Shown here piece by piece: positions 1 to 13,480 of a DNA stretch of 64,000 nucleotides. The DNA is from Diadema setosum. Lineage: Eukaryota > Echinodermata > Echinoidea > Diadematoida > Diadematidae. Under the pieces are notes generated by a model that saw only the letters and a list, made by a program, of their open reading frames with translations, had not been told where the DNA came from and made no database searches. The position numbers and the translations under genes are program-made. Position 1 is the first letter of the stretch, and each line of letters starts with the position of its first letter. The stretch is taken from the NCBI GenBank assembly GCA_033980235.1, contig CM067067.1:26186451-26250450 (forward strand). Direction: 5' to 3'.

Positions 1-1879
1 CTGGTAGATCACTCAAGGGGTTACAACCATACAACTCCTAGCTCACTGAAACCATGCTGCAACCATGGAGCTCCAACATCGTAGCTCCATGCTGAAACCA
101 ATTCTTGGTATTGATTTCTTTTTGAGACTTCTTTTTTCCCCTCTATAAACATCAGAATCAAGTAGAAATTTTGTATATCAATGCCAGATAGCAGGTTCCT
201 CAGTACAGGCCCACAGCGCTGCACACACTAAGAATTTGTATTCACTTGAATGAATGTACAATGTATGTATCAAATCTGGGACCCGGGTCCATTTCATGAA
301 GTCATCACATAATAGTCTCTACATAAATCTCAAAATGGCCAAAGTCGCTCATATGTAGCTAAGTAGAATTAAGTCAAATCCATTTCATGAACTCTCTCTT
401 AAGTGTGTCTTATGAGCGAAATGTCTCTCATATGACTTTCATGGACAAAGATCACCACAGTGTGGTATTGTGTGCATCTCCCATATCAACTGCCCATTCT
501 GCAGCGACTCAGATTTTGCACATTCACACTTGTTAAAATTCCAACTTTCAAAATAGATTTTTGGTTGAAAATCACATTGCTTATATTCTTGTAGCTTTCA
601 AATAAATTTATGTTTGGTGCAAGGAAGAGATGAAAGTTAATGTACATGTACACGAAGGTCCACCAAATCTTGAACAGTGCCTTTGCACGTCTTCATATCA
701 GTAGTAGCAGAATCTTTCATGTTATGCCATAAGTGATTAGCAAATCAGCACAGCACAACACAATGGTAAACCATCATTTTTTAGTGTGTGTTTTCATGTC
801 ACACATACACAAATCTTTCATGTTGTGCCATTAGTGAGTAGCAAATCAGCACAACACAATTGTAAACCTCCTTTTTTTCTCACGTCACACATGCACAATT
901 TATACTGATTAACAAACAAAAAAACACATAAAAAATGAAAACAAACGTAAAATGCATGCAGATACTGGTACATTTCCATGTAAACAACCCAATTCTATCC
1001 CTAAGGATATTATTTTTCTATCTTTATCCTCTGCTGAGTATGCAAGTTGTTATTTTGCTTCTTCCTCTTCTTTCCATGAGACAAGACTTTTTTTCTTTTT
1101 CTTTTTTTTTCTTTTTTTTGGTGGGGGGGGGGGTTCCCCACCTTACACCCTACACATGAAGTATAAAGGCATCACTACACACATACTCCAATATCAAAAA
1201 TAGCCATCAAAACGGATCTTTCATGCGCACAATTATAACAGCCCCAAACCCAAGACGCCTGTCTCGCAATCCACACCTAGCCGGGACACCAGTCCCATCT
1301 ACACTTTTATTTGTCTGCTGTGTAAACAAAGCTGTTAATTTGACACCAGGGGGAGGAAACATTCAATACACAGTGCTGCTGGTACCATCTAGATCCCATT
1401 TCTCACGCCAGGACTGTGTAACAAACAAGAGGGCACATGGAAGAAGTGGTATACCACACAGCGGCATGCCCTCAACCATGTCACTTCTTTCCATCATGGC
1501 CGTTTCACTATAAAATGCGTCTTTGGCCCAGATTTGAATCGCACCTGAAACTATACCGCACCTGAAACCACTTGCAAGCCCATCTCACAGTATGTATCAA
1601 AACACACTACAAACAAATACTGTCAAACCAAAAACATATGTGGCATGAAACTTTTGCAAATTACCAACCACAAAAAAAAATTATGAGTACTACATGGACT
1701 TTGTACTACAGCCTAAGGGATACATTGAACCCACACTGCTTGTTGATATTTTTAAAGCAAACAACAAAACCGAATGCACACTTCTAAACATGCGTACGAA
1801 ATTAGAAAACAATCAAAATGGGCACTACTGGTATGATAACTTGTACGGTGTACAGCACTGTACTGGCATTCAACACATT

Positions 1880-2315
1880 AGGCCTGTTCACAAACAACAA
1901 AAATCGAAATTTCAATCGCGATCCAAATTTTGATTTTTTTTTTCGACCGTTCATACACAGGGAAAAAGCGCACTTCGCAGCAAGGAAAGAACGATCAGTG
2001 GCCAAACTGCGCATGCGCGAATCTTGCATGACCAAAGACTGACCCCGCAGTCCCAATAGAGTTTCGCACGCGCTACGAACGATGGGACTAAAAATACCGA
2101 TTTCTGAATCTCGATCGCGCTCACACACACGACGCTTGGCAAAATAATCGCGATTATTCTGAAAAATCGCACTAATAGTGCGAGTTGGATCGCGATAAGG
2201 ATCGCGGTAATTAGTGAGATTTTTCTGTCCACACTGGAAAAAATTTCGAAATTTTGATCGCGATAAGAAAATCGATTTTTAAATCGCACTTTTTCCCTTG
2301 TGTGTGAACGGGCCT
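1880..2315. mobile_element. Non-autonomous inverted-repeat element, about 436 bases
   Basis: It begins AGGCCTGTTCACAAAC and ends with the inverse GTGTGTGAACGGGCCT. The interior is rich in ATCGCG and AAATCGATTT words in both orientations, giving extensive fold-back potential. There is no coding capacity. CpG content is well above the flanks. Confidence 0.65.
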
Positions 2316-4428
2316 ATTGTGTACACAAAACCTTTCATGTGCATTTCACTTTCAGAAATCTTGGCTCTTCACCAAATTCGCAAAAGTTTCGTGTGTGAGA
2401 AAATTTCTGGTATCACAGTACAGAGATATCCTCTACCACTGAGACATTTCTGTTGCTGACAACCTTCACCTCCTGTAAATAAACAGTATATACAATTTGT
2501 ATACTCATATATGGTAAGTCCAATCATGGCTAGAAATGAGAAGATAATTCGCCCAAAAGCAAACATCCTTCAGACTGCACTTAAAAAAAAGAATGAAATT
2601 GAAATAGAAAAAAGGAAAAACTTTGAGTCAAATTGGATGATTACCAAAAAAAAAAAAAAAGGGAGATATTCACTGATCTAGATCAGTTCTGTCAGTGAAC
2701 AAAACTCATATTTTTTAATTTACCAATCACCTTTTTATCATTATTCTGGTGACTTTCTCTTCTTATGACAATGCATGAGACAATAAATTTCACAATTAAA
2801 CAAAACAGAACAAACCGAGGCATTACTAAAAGATACTGTATACCCATAAAGCCATGACTGGTTTAAGAGGATAGGCTCATAAAATAACACCCCCCCCCTT
2901 CCCTGCTTCTCTTCTATTTTTCTGACACAAATCTTTTGATGAAAGAATTCCTATTTGTCTTCTGTTTCATTCTTGCTTTCAACTTGATTCTTGCACTTGA
3001 CCGAACATTTCCATCGGAAGTGCCCTTATTTGAACAAAAATCTTGCACTCAATGCTGGACTAAGTTCAATGCATATTTGAACTGATCGTTGAAAATATTT
3101 GCTCTGGTGCAGGTGCAGCTAGCTGGTTCCAGAGGGTTCTTGTGAGTTTACAATCTCAAAATGATGGTAAATGTGAACAGCAAGTGACACACACAAACAG
3201 ATCTACTTCAATAAAAACACTTTGTTGAAAAGAAAAAAAAAGAGGAAATGTAGAAACTACTCAGTGCAAAGAAGAGTCATTAATCTATTTAGAGAGTGCA
3301 TAATTGGACTCTTGCAGAGGTACAGAGGAACAAACATGACTGTGTATATTTGCCGAGACTTGGATAAAGAAACACCAACAATTCTGGCAGCTGTAAAATT
3401 TACATACCATTATCGTCACGAACGAGATTCAAACAGCTATGACTTATTCAATTGTATATTTAGCCTAAGGGGGTAAATAAAATGTCATATGCTCAACAAG
3501 TTTTGTCTGGGGCTCTTGTTACAAGTGTATATGCTTTAATCGAGAGCAACATTCTTTTGTCTATCTTGTTTGCTAGAGCTCTCAAAATATTTTGAGGTAG
3601 AAAACAATCAGAAGGGTGACAGCTTGACTAGTGACCTCATAAAGTTTCTGCTCTTAATGATGAAATTTGCCTCGATGAGAAGCAGGCATTATTATTTCTT
3701 GTGCCTGGCCATGGTGAAAAGTATAAAAGGAGAGAATTTTCATTTCTCCATGTTTTTTTAAAGTACTGGTAACAGACTCCTAGGATGGAGAATGGGGATA
3801 AATTTGTGTAATAAAAAAAAAAGCAAGCAAACACAAACTCATGGTCTGCCTGTTGTGAAGTTGCAAATGAAAGGAAAAACAGTTTTTCAAACCCTGCAGG
3901 GCAAGCACAAAAACAGAAACTGTGTCAATACATTACAGGAAAAAGAAAATAGATAGAAAAAAAAATCAATCAAAAAGCAGCGGATGCTTCTAGAAAGTGG
4001 AACTTTTAAAATGGCACTTCATGTCTGGAATACAAAAAAAGATGTACATGTATGCTGCATATCACAGCATTACAGCAAACCAGTGTAAAATCAAGAGGCA
4101 TGCCTATGCGTCCCGTTTTCTTCACTAAACAATCAGTTTCAATGCCCCCATCCTCTCTCTCCCCTTCTCCTATTCCTCCTCCCTTTCCCCTCTTCCCCCC
4201 CCCCCCCCCCCATCTCTTTCTTTCGGCCTGCGTCTCTCACCATTGCTCTTTATTTCCCCCCTTTGCATCGAATTCTATAGACACGGAGCAAGACTGCATT
4301 TAATTCATTACATGCACTGATGATGACGCAAATGCATCAATTAGAAATGGGGCATAGAGAGGGGGCAGAGAGAAAATGAATGGCTGAAAATGAATGGCTG
4401 CTGTCCTAGCACAGTCAACAAGTGGACG

Positions 4429-4477
4429 CACACACACACACAGACACACACACACACACTCACACACACACAAACAC
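4429..4477 (+). repeat. (AC)n microsatellite, interrupted
   Basis: CACACA tract broken by AGAC and CTCA units within PEA3 intron 4. Confidence 0.9.
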
Positions 4478-7113
4478 GCATTCTAACACAATTTAACACA
4501 ACCTTCTCAACTTACAGGCACTGAAGTTTCGTGTACAGTGTTTATCCAAATATTATTCCTCAACTTAAGAGAGAAGCAGAGGAAAAAAAAAAAAAAACAT
4601 GCCAGAGGTAATTTAGATTTTTCTTGTTATGTCCACACTGGATCTCCATTTTTTTGTTTCAGAAAATCACGCTTGAAATTATGACTTACATGATATACAT
4701 GTATGACAATGCTTATACAAGTTTTTGTAAGCATAGTGTTCAAACACACAAAATGTTAGCCTTTGCTTTCAAGATCTTACCATTCTGAAACAAGAAGATA
4801 CAAATGTACAATGAAGCAGATTTACAAGCACGCATGCATTTTGCTGCATTGCCCCATACTAGTCGACAAGATGACCTGAATACATGACGATGAGTTACTT
4901 AACTCTACAATCCTGGATATGCGCATAACTGCTAATGGAACTTGCTTTTGTAGATCAATAATGCATCATAGACTTTGTATGATATCTCATGACATACCGC
5001 TACAATACTACAGTGCCAATTCGAATCTGGTAAATGTATGTCTTTGTATTTTGAGCACATAAACAAAAAAAAATTGCAAACAGTCAGGTATTGAAATTCT
5101 TTAACAAGGCCCATTGTCACTGAGAAATATCATCTGATATAGACCTATCACATCCTGGGAAAATTTTCCTGCAAAAATCATCATATAGTCATTATGAAAT
5201 TGGCAACACTGAATTTCACTGTCTTTACAGCTACACTAAAGCAAGATTATATAACTGGTAAAAATAATGAAATATGCACAAAATCAGGCAGTTATTCAGA
5301 AAATGCAAATTGCCTTTTTGAAACAGAGTCATTAACTTCAGTCTTTAAAAATATTTGCCAACATAAGCTTCAGTTATAAATTTAGTGATTTTCAAGTTTT
5401 TGATAATTCCACAACATAAACAAAGATGTATGACAACAATAGGGCTCAAATGAAAGAAAACAAAGGTTTGTATTCACCCTTATGAAATAATAACAATGAA
5501 TCATGATATCATAATAAGACATAATACAACATTTGTATAAGCTACAGAAATGTGGTGTCTTGGCTGTGATTTGTTAATGATCGTGATGTTTGACCTTCCC
5601 TTTTCCATTCCAAATAATAACAGTAAGTTCTGCCACTGTGCAACACGTGTGCAATTAGCTAAGCCGTCTGATGCCCACAACGAATGGGACAAAAGACTAG
5701 CTGGTTTACTGCAAATTCCATGCGTGGTATTGGAGAGTATACAAAACATGGAACAGACGTCACACAACAAAGATTATACATTTTCTGCAGTGAAAGTTCT
5801 CAATGTGAATAATGACAACAACAAAAAACACCTTCAAACAAAATGTATATATTGTTTTCCAGTGTTTGATCACTTCTGACAATGATTCAAGCAGGCATTT
5901 GGCACAATTCCTTGATGTGACTGAAGTTTTCTACCGTCTTATTTTTCAGTGAAAATACAGAATGGCTCTATGCAATTAATGTAAGCTTTGTTTGTCTACA
6001 GTTTACAATATATAAGCAGCTTCAGTATAGAAGTGAAATACCATTTCATGTTCAAGTGATTGTATGAAATGAAAAAACCAAGAAAAAGAAAACAAACAAA
6101 AAGCAAAGAGCCCACCAGGCAGAATTGTCATTAACTGGACATAGAAATAGGAAAGTGACGGAATTTCACACTTCACATCTATTCTTGCAAGACAAATGAT
6201 GCATGTTACAAATAAAATAGGAAATATTATGAGATGTCCACCTCACAACACTCCCAATGGTTTGTAAAAGATAAAATATAAAAACCTTCCAAAATGAAAA
6301 AGAACCATGAAAAAGACAAATTATCATGATGTAGAATAAAAATCATTTCAACATCATTTAATAACTGCTACTGTGACTACGAAATGCAAACACCCATATC
6401 TAGTTTGACATGTGCCTTGATGAACCATCTGCATTTGTGTGTTTCGATTGAATCCTACTAAATTTATTGATTGAGAGCGTGTCAAAACGTGCATATTTTG
6501 ACAAACAAAATATGTGATATTGCAGATCACTGTAGCCGAACCTGACATGCCGTTCTCAGTACTGAAATGGGATAACAATACTCTATTGTCAGATAACACG
6601 TTTAAATAGTGATTGACAGATATCAGACAAAACACTTAATATAGGCTCTGCGGGTCATGTATATGCATACAAGTAGTAGTTATTGGGGGAAGGGTGGTTA
6701 GAGACAAAAATTTTGCAAAATTTTACAACAGGTTTTCTTTCGGGAAACTGGCAGGTAGGCCTATTATTAAATCTGTATACATTGTAGTACACTGCTGATG
6801 AGTTGTTTCTTTCAAGACAAGCACAAGTTCAAAACATGCATTGTTATACAATACCTTTTACGACTTCTGATTAAAAAAAAAAAATGCAAGTATAACTGCT
6901 GTATTGAAATGACCTGATATTGTAACACATGAAAAAAAAAGAATATATTCATACTCCAGTTCAACATGACTCCAGCATGAATATTAATGCGAACTTGAGT
7001 AAATCCTACTCATAATGAAGTTTCCACAGTAAGAGAACACAGAGTGTATTGGGATGTTGGGGGAATCGATAATGAGCATTATTGCGCTGTATCACACTTC
7101 ATTACTCCCCCAG

Positions 7114-7135
7114 CCCCCCCCCCCCCCCCCCCCCC
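7114..7135 (+). repeat. Poly-C run, 22 bases
   Basis: Longest of many C/G homopolymers in the PEA3 introns. Similar runs of 21 and 22 bases are at 12739-12759 (G) and 47697-47718 (C). Confidence 0.95.
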
Positions 7136-7203
7136 AAATCCTCTTCCACAGATATCATCCCCCAGAGAAACAGTTTGCACATCTAGCCAACTAAACAACC
7201 CAC

Positions 7204-7276
7204 CTCTTGTGCCTGGCAGCTAGTTAGCTGCCCATTTGGACAAGTTGGTAATGCTTGAGGCATGTTAAGATCGTCC
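7204..7276 (-). CDS. Weak candidate exon, possibly a later exon of the same PEA3 gene
   Basis: 73 bases bounded by a pyrimidine-rich acceptor (CTGCCCCTTCTGTCATTGTCAG) spanning positions just above 7276 and a donor GAG|GTGGGT. One frame is open: one base completing a codon, then 24 codons reading DDLNMPQALPTCPNGQLTSC and QAQE. It enters in phase 2 and leaves in phase 0, so at least one unseen exon would have to sit between it and exon 4. The composition (Pro, Gln, Cys, polar) would fit the poorly conserved central region of a PEA3 protein, but nothing diagnostic is present. It could equally be chance in intron sequence. Confidence 0.18.
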
Positions 7277-8452
7277 CTGACAATGACAGAAGGGGCAGCC
7301 AGGGCATGATAGTCTTTTCCGCACAGACTTCATTACGCAAGCTTGTCGGCAGTAAACTCTACACACTGATGCAGAAAGTTGTACTCAAGTTAAGAAGAAA
7401 TGCACTTTCTGTATTCTAAAAGTGATAACTAAATGTATCAAGGGTACAGTTCAAGTAAATATTACAAAAGTCAATTCATAGTTGTTCCCCCCCCCCCTTC
7501 CCTAAAAGAGAACTGGATTTTTTTTCTCCTACTTAAAACACGGCACATCTGGAATGGGCTTCACTTGCAAGTTGTGCTGTCATATCTGTGAGCTGTCCAA
7601 ATGGTATTCCCATTTAAAATGTCAGTGACAGATTAAATTCTGTGCAAATTGGGAGTTCTTGCTGGCAGAGGGCTAATGCTCCGACAAGCTTTAAAGGTAG
7701 GGGATACCTTTTACAGACCTCCCAAAATGCAGCAAAACATTAAATATGAACCTCAGGGGACTTTTTTAGGCCACTGCTGAGAAATCTGGAAGTCAACAGT
7801 TATCTACAATTTGAATAATGCACAAAACTCAACTATTCAGTAGTTCTGTTTGTCAGCCACACTTAAGCCTTTTTGTTGCAGTCTTCTGTATTTTTTATCT
7901 ATAAACACAAATCTAAAAGTATAAGAGCTGATGTAATAACATATAGAGTGTGTGGCAAGGATGTATATAGAAATGTTTGTAAGTTTTGATGAACTTTCTT
8001 CACAAAACATACATGATGGACACACATGCAGTGCATGGGTCTGCAAAGGTAGCCTAGTAATGTACTGGAATTTATGGTGAGCCCCGAAAAAAAAATTCAA
8101 TTCAAAATCTAACGGTCAATAAAAATGTACTAAATGTTACCTTCCACTTTCAACACTTTATGGGAGTTTCTAAAATGATACTCTCTTCAACATACCACTG
8201 TATTTATACAACTCTTCATTTAAGGCATGCAAATGGGATTCCCTACCTTTAAGAACATGAGTGACAGATGTATCAATATGCTACACTACCTACCAAACCC
8301 TCTACTTGCCCTGGGCAACCAAATCACAAGGTCAAGACAAGTATTACTGTAACACCAGAACAAATCTGTTCCTGCATCTATTACTTTTTTTCAAAAGTGC
8401 AGAAGCAAGAGTACCATGTGTATAAACTACGACAATCACAACAAGTAACAGC

Positions 8453-9087
8453 TAAAGCCCCAGTCACACAGCACTCCACGTCTAAATCACGTACAAAAAG
8501 TTATGAAAATCTGGTGGACGTGGTCGTAAGTGGTAATTTTTGGTCAATTTTGGTTTGGCCGTGCTTTGTACAGGGTATGGCCATTGGCGGCTGTTCCACT
8601 GCTGACGCACTGCCTACATGTAAGCACGGCTAACCATGTCCAGCCACGTGTATGTACACTGAAAAATCCATTTGCCAGCGATAAGCCGCCAAACACATGC
8701 TATTTCCCGTGATACCAACGCGTAACACGCATCCGATGACCGTGCTCTGCCCGTGGCAGACCGCTAAACTTTCGCGTCTTACTGCGTCTCCCCAAGTTTT
8801 AATCACTGCCAGAACATGGATATCACATGTGTTTCACGTGTGTTGCACGTCTTTACCACATGTGCCGCCCGTGGTTGTCCGCGGGCTAAAATTTTGAGCA
8901 TTTCAAAACTTTTTGCCGCGTTCGATGCCGTTCCGATTTTCCCCGCGTCCTGCCACGTCTATAAATTGACCGTAGCTCGTCTTAAACTCGACATCCATGC
9001 GAACAACATCGTCTGCTTCACGGGGGAACCACTTTTTACAGGTTTTGGCCGTGATTAAGCCGTAAAGCGCTGTGTGACCAGGCTTTA
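8453..9087. mobile_element. Non-autonomous inverted-repeat element, about 635 bases, GC-rich
   Basis: The left end TAAAGCCCCAGTCACACAGC pairs with the right end GCTGTGTGACCAGGCTTTAA. The interior is built of recurring CACGTG, CCGTG and GCCGT words on a GC-rich background, contrasting strongly with the AT-rich intron. No transposase is visible. Confidence 0.75.
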
Positions 9088-9706
9088 AGAAAAGTCACAA
9101 ATACAACTGTAACCTTTCAAATTTGCAATGTAAGATGTATGGCGTATATTAGCAAAATGAAATTCTGTCCAAAAGAAAGTCAACTCAGAAGATGTAGACA
9201 TGAATACAGAATCTGAACAGCGCATGGAGAAAACTTCAAAATTTGAATTCCTCAAGCCGCTAAGTCTTAGACAGTGCATAATAACCAAACCAGGTGAATT
9301 GAAATCACTGCCCATCAGGGGCATGCAAAAACCATGAATAGCACCACCCATCAGCCATGTGACAGCGAATATGGGCATCGAAGCGTAAGCACATCGTTAT
9401 CGGTCAACTCTAGTTGAGATTCTCCGCTTGTGTGTGTATTTACATAAAGATCAGTGATAGAGTTGTACACAATTTGTTACGGGATTCTATCAGTATTTTC
9501 TGTGGCATCCCGCTACGGACTGCCTCCAAGTTTCGTTACGGCCCATTACGTGCTGTTGTGTTTTGTTGCATTCTCTGTGTTTTGTTATGGCATACAAGGT
9601 TTCTCATTAGCAACCCGGACTGCCGTGGAAAATTTTTTGACAGTTTACAAATCTGACACGGCATCCATGGCAATCATGATACCCCATTTATACTGCAGGC
9701 AAGTTT

Positions 9707-10091
9707 AAAGGGTGTGTACAGTTCTGGTCGAGGTGAGGATTTAGCTTTTAACATTTTGCGAGATATTCAGAAACCACTCTGTGAGATGTCAAAGAGCATG
9801 CAGTTCTAAGGGGTATCAAACGTTTATTTGATGGAAATCGGTTTTGAAATGGTCGAGATATCCAAAAACAAGGTGAAACAAAGAGATCTAAATAAAGTTG
9901 TGGCATGTCGCCTTTTATCATTAGCATTTTTTGATATCTCAGCCATTTGGAAATCAATTTTCATCAAATAAACGTTGAATCCTTCTTGAAATTACATGCT
10001 CTTTCATATGTCATAAGAGGCTTTTCATTATCTCACTTAGGAATGTTGAAAACATGAATCCCCACCTCAACTAGTACTGTACAGTCCCTCT
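9707..10091. mobile_element. 385-base inverted-repeat element, copy 1 of 3
   Basis: It opens AAAGGGTGTGTACAGTTCTGG and closes with CCAGTACTGTACAGTC-like sequence (here CTAGTACTGTACAGTCCCT). The same sequence recurs at 11240 and 40014. An internal hairpin is formed by GAAATCGGTTTTGAAATGGTC and its inverse ATTTGGAAATCAATTTTC. It has no coding capacity. Confidence 0.8.
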
Positions 10092-10503
10092 AAGAGCCTC
10101 CTAAAAGAGGTTCAAAAGCCCGCTCAAAAAAGTAGTCTCTTGTCTGTTTATACTGCTCAGGCTGGTTTCACCCAGGCAGGCCCAACTGGCTCCCTTCAAT
10201 GGTAACTGAGTTCCCAACAGATACATAGCATGGGCTTTTGACTTTCTTATATAACCGCAAACATGATTGAGTTCGAAGTGTACAAGTCATGCAGTGTTTA
10301 TCAGTGGCAAGTCACAACACCTGTTTGTTTGGGGTTTTTTATGTTAGCTGGTGAGGACCTTCAGTGATAACTTCCAGGTCGGGAGAAATGCTGCTTCTCA
10401 AACCCTCTTAGCATTTATACTGCAGTCAATCAAGGCTCTTCGAGGCTGCTTTAGGAGGTTCTGAAACCTCCACTGTAGGTGGTTTCAGAACCTGACCTGA
10501 TCA

Positions 10504-10682
10504 GGGGCCCGTTGCTAGAAACTTTGCATTTAAACGCAACTTGCAACTGATTGTCACTGGCCAATCAAAATCATTGTTGCATGCATGTCTTCTTAATAGG
10601 GCAGACCCTGAGCCAATCAGAATGGTTGTTTCAAAATTAGCAATTATTTGCACTTGATTGCAACTTTCTTGCAATGGGGCCC
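10504..10682. mobile_element. Small inverted-repeat element (MITE), about 179 bases
   Basis: Ends GGGGCCCGTTGCTAGAAACT and AGTTTCTTGCAATGGGGCCC (right end approximate) are inverted copies. CCAATCA occurs twice in the interior. The region between copies 1 and 2 of the 385-base family is almost entirely made of nested elements like this one. Confidence 0.7.
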
Positions 10683-10712
10683 AGATCTCCTTTTCTGAAT
10701 TCTGGTTGTTTG

Positions 10713-10955
10713 ATACTGTACGTATACGTCATGTATTTAGCGAGTTTGACTTTTTGTGAATTGGGACCTTTTGCCACTGGTTAAATTCATGATTGTTGAG
10801 TACAGTACTAAACAGAGAAGTCTATGCATGTACATCACAATCATGTTGGGATCAGAGTCAATATTTCTGTGTGTTTTTAATTTCGCAATTAGCATCCAAC
10901 TCGCAAAATTTGTGAAAATAAAACCCTCTCGAGATATTCAGCTTTTACAGTACTT
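10713..10955. mobile_element. TACTGTA-ended MITE
   Basis: It begins GATACTGTACG and ends CTTTTACAGTAC, with interior words shared with 42.17-42.32 kb (ATGTTGGGATCAGAGT, GGTTAAATTCA). It is the same TACTGTAAAA-ended family as the elements near 36.8 and 43.55 kb. Confidence 0.55.
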
Positions 10956-11239
10956 ATAGCTGAAAGGCTACTCGAGGCTGCTACAGGAGGCTTCAGAACC
11001 CCCTTTTGGTTTACAAGGTAAGGACTATAAGGCTCAATTGTCAAACCATTCTAGAGAAATGTATGGATGGATTTCACTGAAGTGCTTCCACCCCCCAACT
11101 AAACTTATTATCCCTGTGGGGCTAATTTTCCTTCATCACAAAATTCAAATGATTTTAATTATGACATGCTTGCTGTAAGCTTCTGGGGCTTCTAACACTA
11201 CTCTGCCTTATCTATCATTCCCATTATTTTTCTTCCATT

Positions 11240-11627
11240 AAAGGGTGTGTACAGTGCTGGTCGAGGTGGGGATTTAGCTTTTAACATTTTGCGAGATATT
11301 CACAAACCACTCTATGAAATGTCAAAGAGCATGCAATTCTAAGGGGTATCAAAAGTTTATTTGATGAAAATCGGTTTTGAAATGGCTGAGATATCCAAAA
11401 ACAAGGTGAAACAAAGAGATCCTAATAAAAGTGTGGCCTGTCGCCTTTTATTATTATCACTTTTTTGTGTATCTCAGCCATTTGAAAACCAATTTTCATC
11501 AAATAAACGTTGAATCCTTCTTAAAATTGTATGCTCTTTCATATTTCATATGAGGTTTCTCATTATCTCACTTAGGAATGTTCAAAACATGAGTCCCCAC
11601 CTCAACCAGTACTGTACAGTCTCTTTA
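11240..11627. mobile_element. 385-base inverted-repeat element, copy 2 of 3
   Basis: It closely matches the copy at 9707 in the same orientation, with ends AAAGGGTGTGTACAGTGCTGG and ACCAGTACTGTACAGTCTCTTT. The flanks read TTAA on both sides (ATTAAAGGG and TTTAAG), suggesting a TTAA target. Confidence 0.8.
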
Positions 11628-13086
11628 AGTTATATACAAATCTACTTCTGTGACCATGATGATGTGTTTGCCCCATATGACCAAAGTTGGAGGAAGTCTA
11701 CAAATAAAGACTAGGCACCTGCGCAGCTGTTTACCATCAGCCACCACAACCGATTTCACCTCAGGCATGTGGAAGTTTTCCATTATCCTGGCATGAAGCC
11801 CTGTTGCACACAATCTTGCCTCACCTCCCCCATCCCACCCTACTGTCTCCCCCCCCCCCTCCCTGCTCTCTCTCTCTCCTCTCCCTTACCCTTCTCCCTT
11901 CTCTCCCCCTCTGTCTCTCCCTCTCTCCCCATCCCCACCCCACCCCCACGTACATCAAGTCTGAACACTTCGGATCCTTTGTAAACTTTTATGGTGTGCA
12001 TAAAAGAATCCAAATGACCGTGGTTCTCACACTCACAGCCCAAAATTACAGTATGTGGGTATCTATCTTGCACACATTAGCCACTGGCAGCTAGCAACAA
12101 TTTGTCCAAACACTACCATAAATGGAGCACAACAATTTGTCAGTGACACCTGCCTGTCATGCCTCACAGCTTGAGTGGGGGGAGGGGGTAGGGATCCCTC
12201 TAAAGATACATTTATTTGACTCAAGAGAGAGAATCATGTTTCAAAATACTTTTTGAATGGCGAATCATACGACAGTGGTTTGAAACACAGTTATCGGAGT
12301 GCTGCATTTATCTTAAAGCACATATATGCGAATCGAGTGTTGTCATGGCGGAGCTGCTTTGAGCCATTCAACCTGGAAAGTAGAGGTCAACTCGCAGAAA
12401 GGTCATCATGGCCTCAAACGCATTTCAAATCAGTCTATGCATAATATTTCAAATTGACGTTTTTAAATGCATCAGAAAACACGGTTGCTTTCATCCATCG
12501 CCTGAAAATGCCTCAAACCCGTCAAGGACCGTGAGTGTGCCGAACAAATTTTTAGACAAATGCACCCTAAGCAAAAGGTCTGAACAGCAGACTAAGTATG
12601 TCAGATGAAATCATGTCACTCCTACCATGAGTGTTTATCCGCCTGGCTCCCAATGACCTTCATGTCCACATTACTGTGGCACACAGTTACTTAGCTGCCC
12701 TCCCTTTTCCTCCAGCTCCAGACAGAATCATTGGTGGTGGGGGGGGGGGGGGGGGGGGGATGAGGAGGGGTAGTTTTTAAATGCCCAGTCACATCATGTT
12801 CACTTTCATTCACAGAGTGTATCAAAATTTTGACTGAACATTTCTCATGCTACTTTCACAGAGAATACATATAAAAATGTCGTCGGACATGAAGAAAAGC
12901 CTTCTTGGCCATAAACATGCTGACCAATCTAATTCTTTTTTACACAGGAGTTGAAAATTAGTAGGACACATTGAAAACTTAATACTACATTCTTCGTGAA
13001 ATGTTCAACCTCGTATAAACTTTCCCCTAGTTCCTTAAAGAGCAAGTCTACCATTGATTACCTAATGTATTAAAGAGGTTACCTCA

Positions 13087-13480
13087 TTAACTCTTTATGT
13101 GCCATGTTCGCACGTCCCACTCAGTCGACAGCGTGCCAACTTCGCATATTCCATTGACTATCAAGCGGTGTTCCCAACAAAATTTGCATGTAAATTTTAA
13201 GTTTCTCTCACGGTTTCATGAGCAAAAAGTCATGCCTTTACAGTAATGTAGCAACTGGTTACTAAAAAAATGAATAGAAATAGATTTGTCATACAATTTA
13301 TATCAAAGCAAAGCTTGGCATTCCTCTTCAACTTTGCTCACTATTATGTTCAGCTGAACAGAAATTTGTAGAAGTTATATAGATTGGAAAAGCAGAATTC
13401 TTTCTCAAAGCATGACTACCTTCGTTTCTCAGAATAACGTGGCACACAGGAGGTTTCCACCATGGCAAATAAAGAGTTAA
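13087..13480. mobile_element. TTAACTCTTTAT-ended inverted-repeat element, about 394 bases
   Basis: The left end TTAACTCTTTATGTGCCATG pairs with the right end CATGGCAAATAAAGAGTTAA. TTAA at both borders is consistent with a TTAA target duplication as made by piggyBac-like or Kolobok-like transposases. No coding sequence. Confidence 0.75.

Noticed and set aside
4236..4300. Possible minus-strand exon ending at GTGAGAGACG
   Set aside because: The frame required after exon 4 contains a stop; the open frame has the wrong phase and no family resemblance.
5550..5879. 109-codon plus-strand frame
   Set aside because: Composition is ordinary for intron DNA, the antisense strand is equally open, and there are no splice or homology signals.
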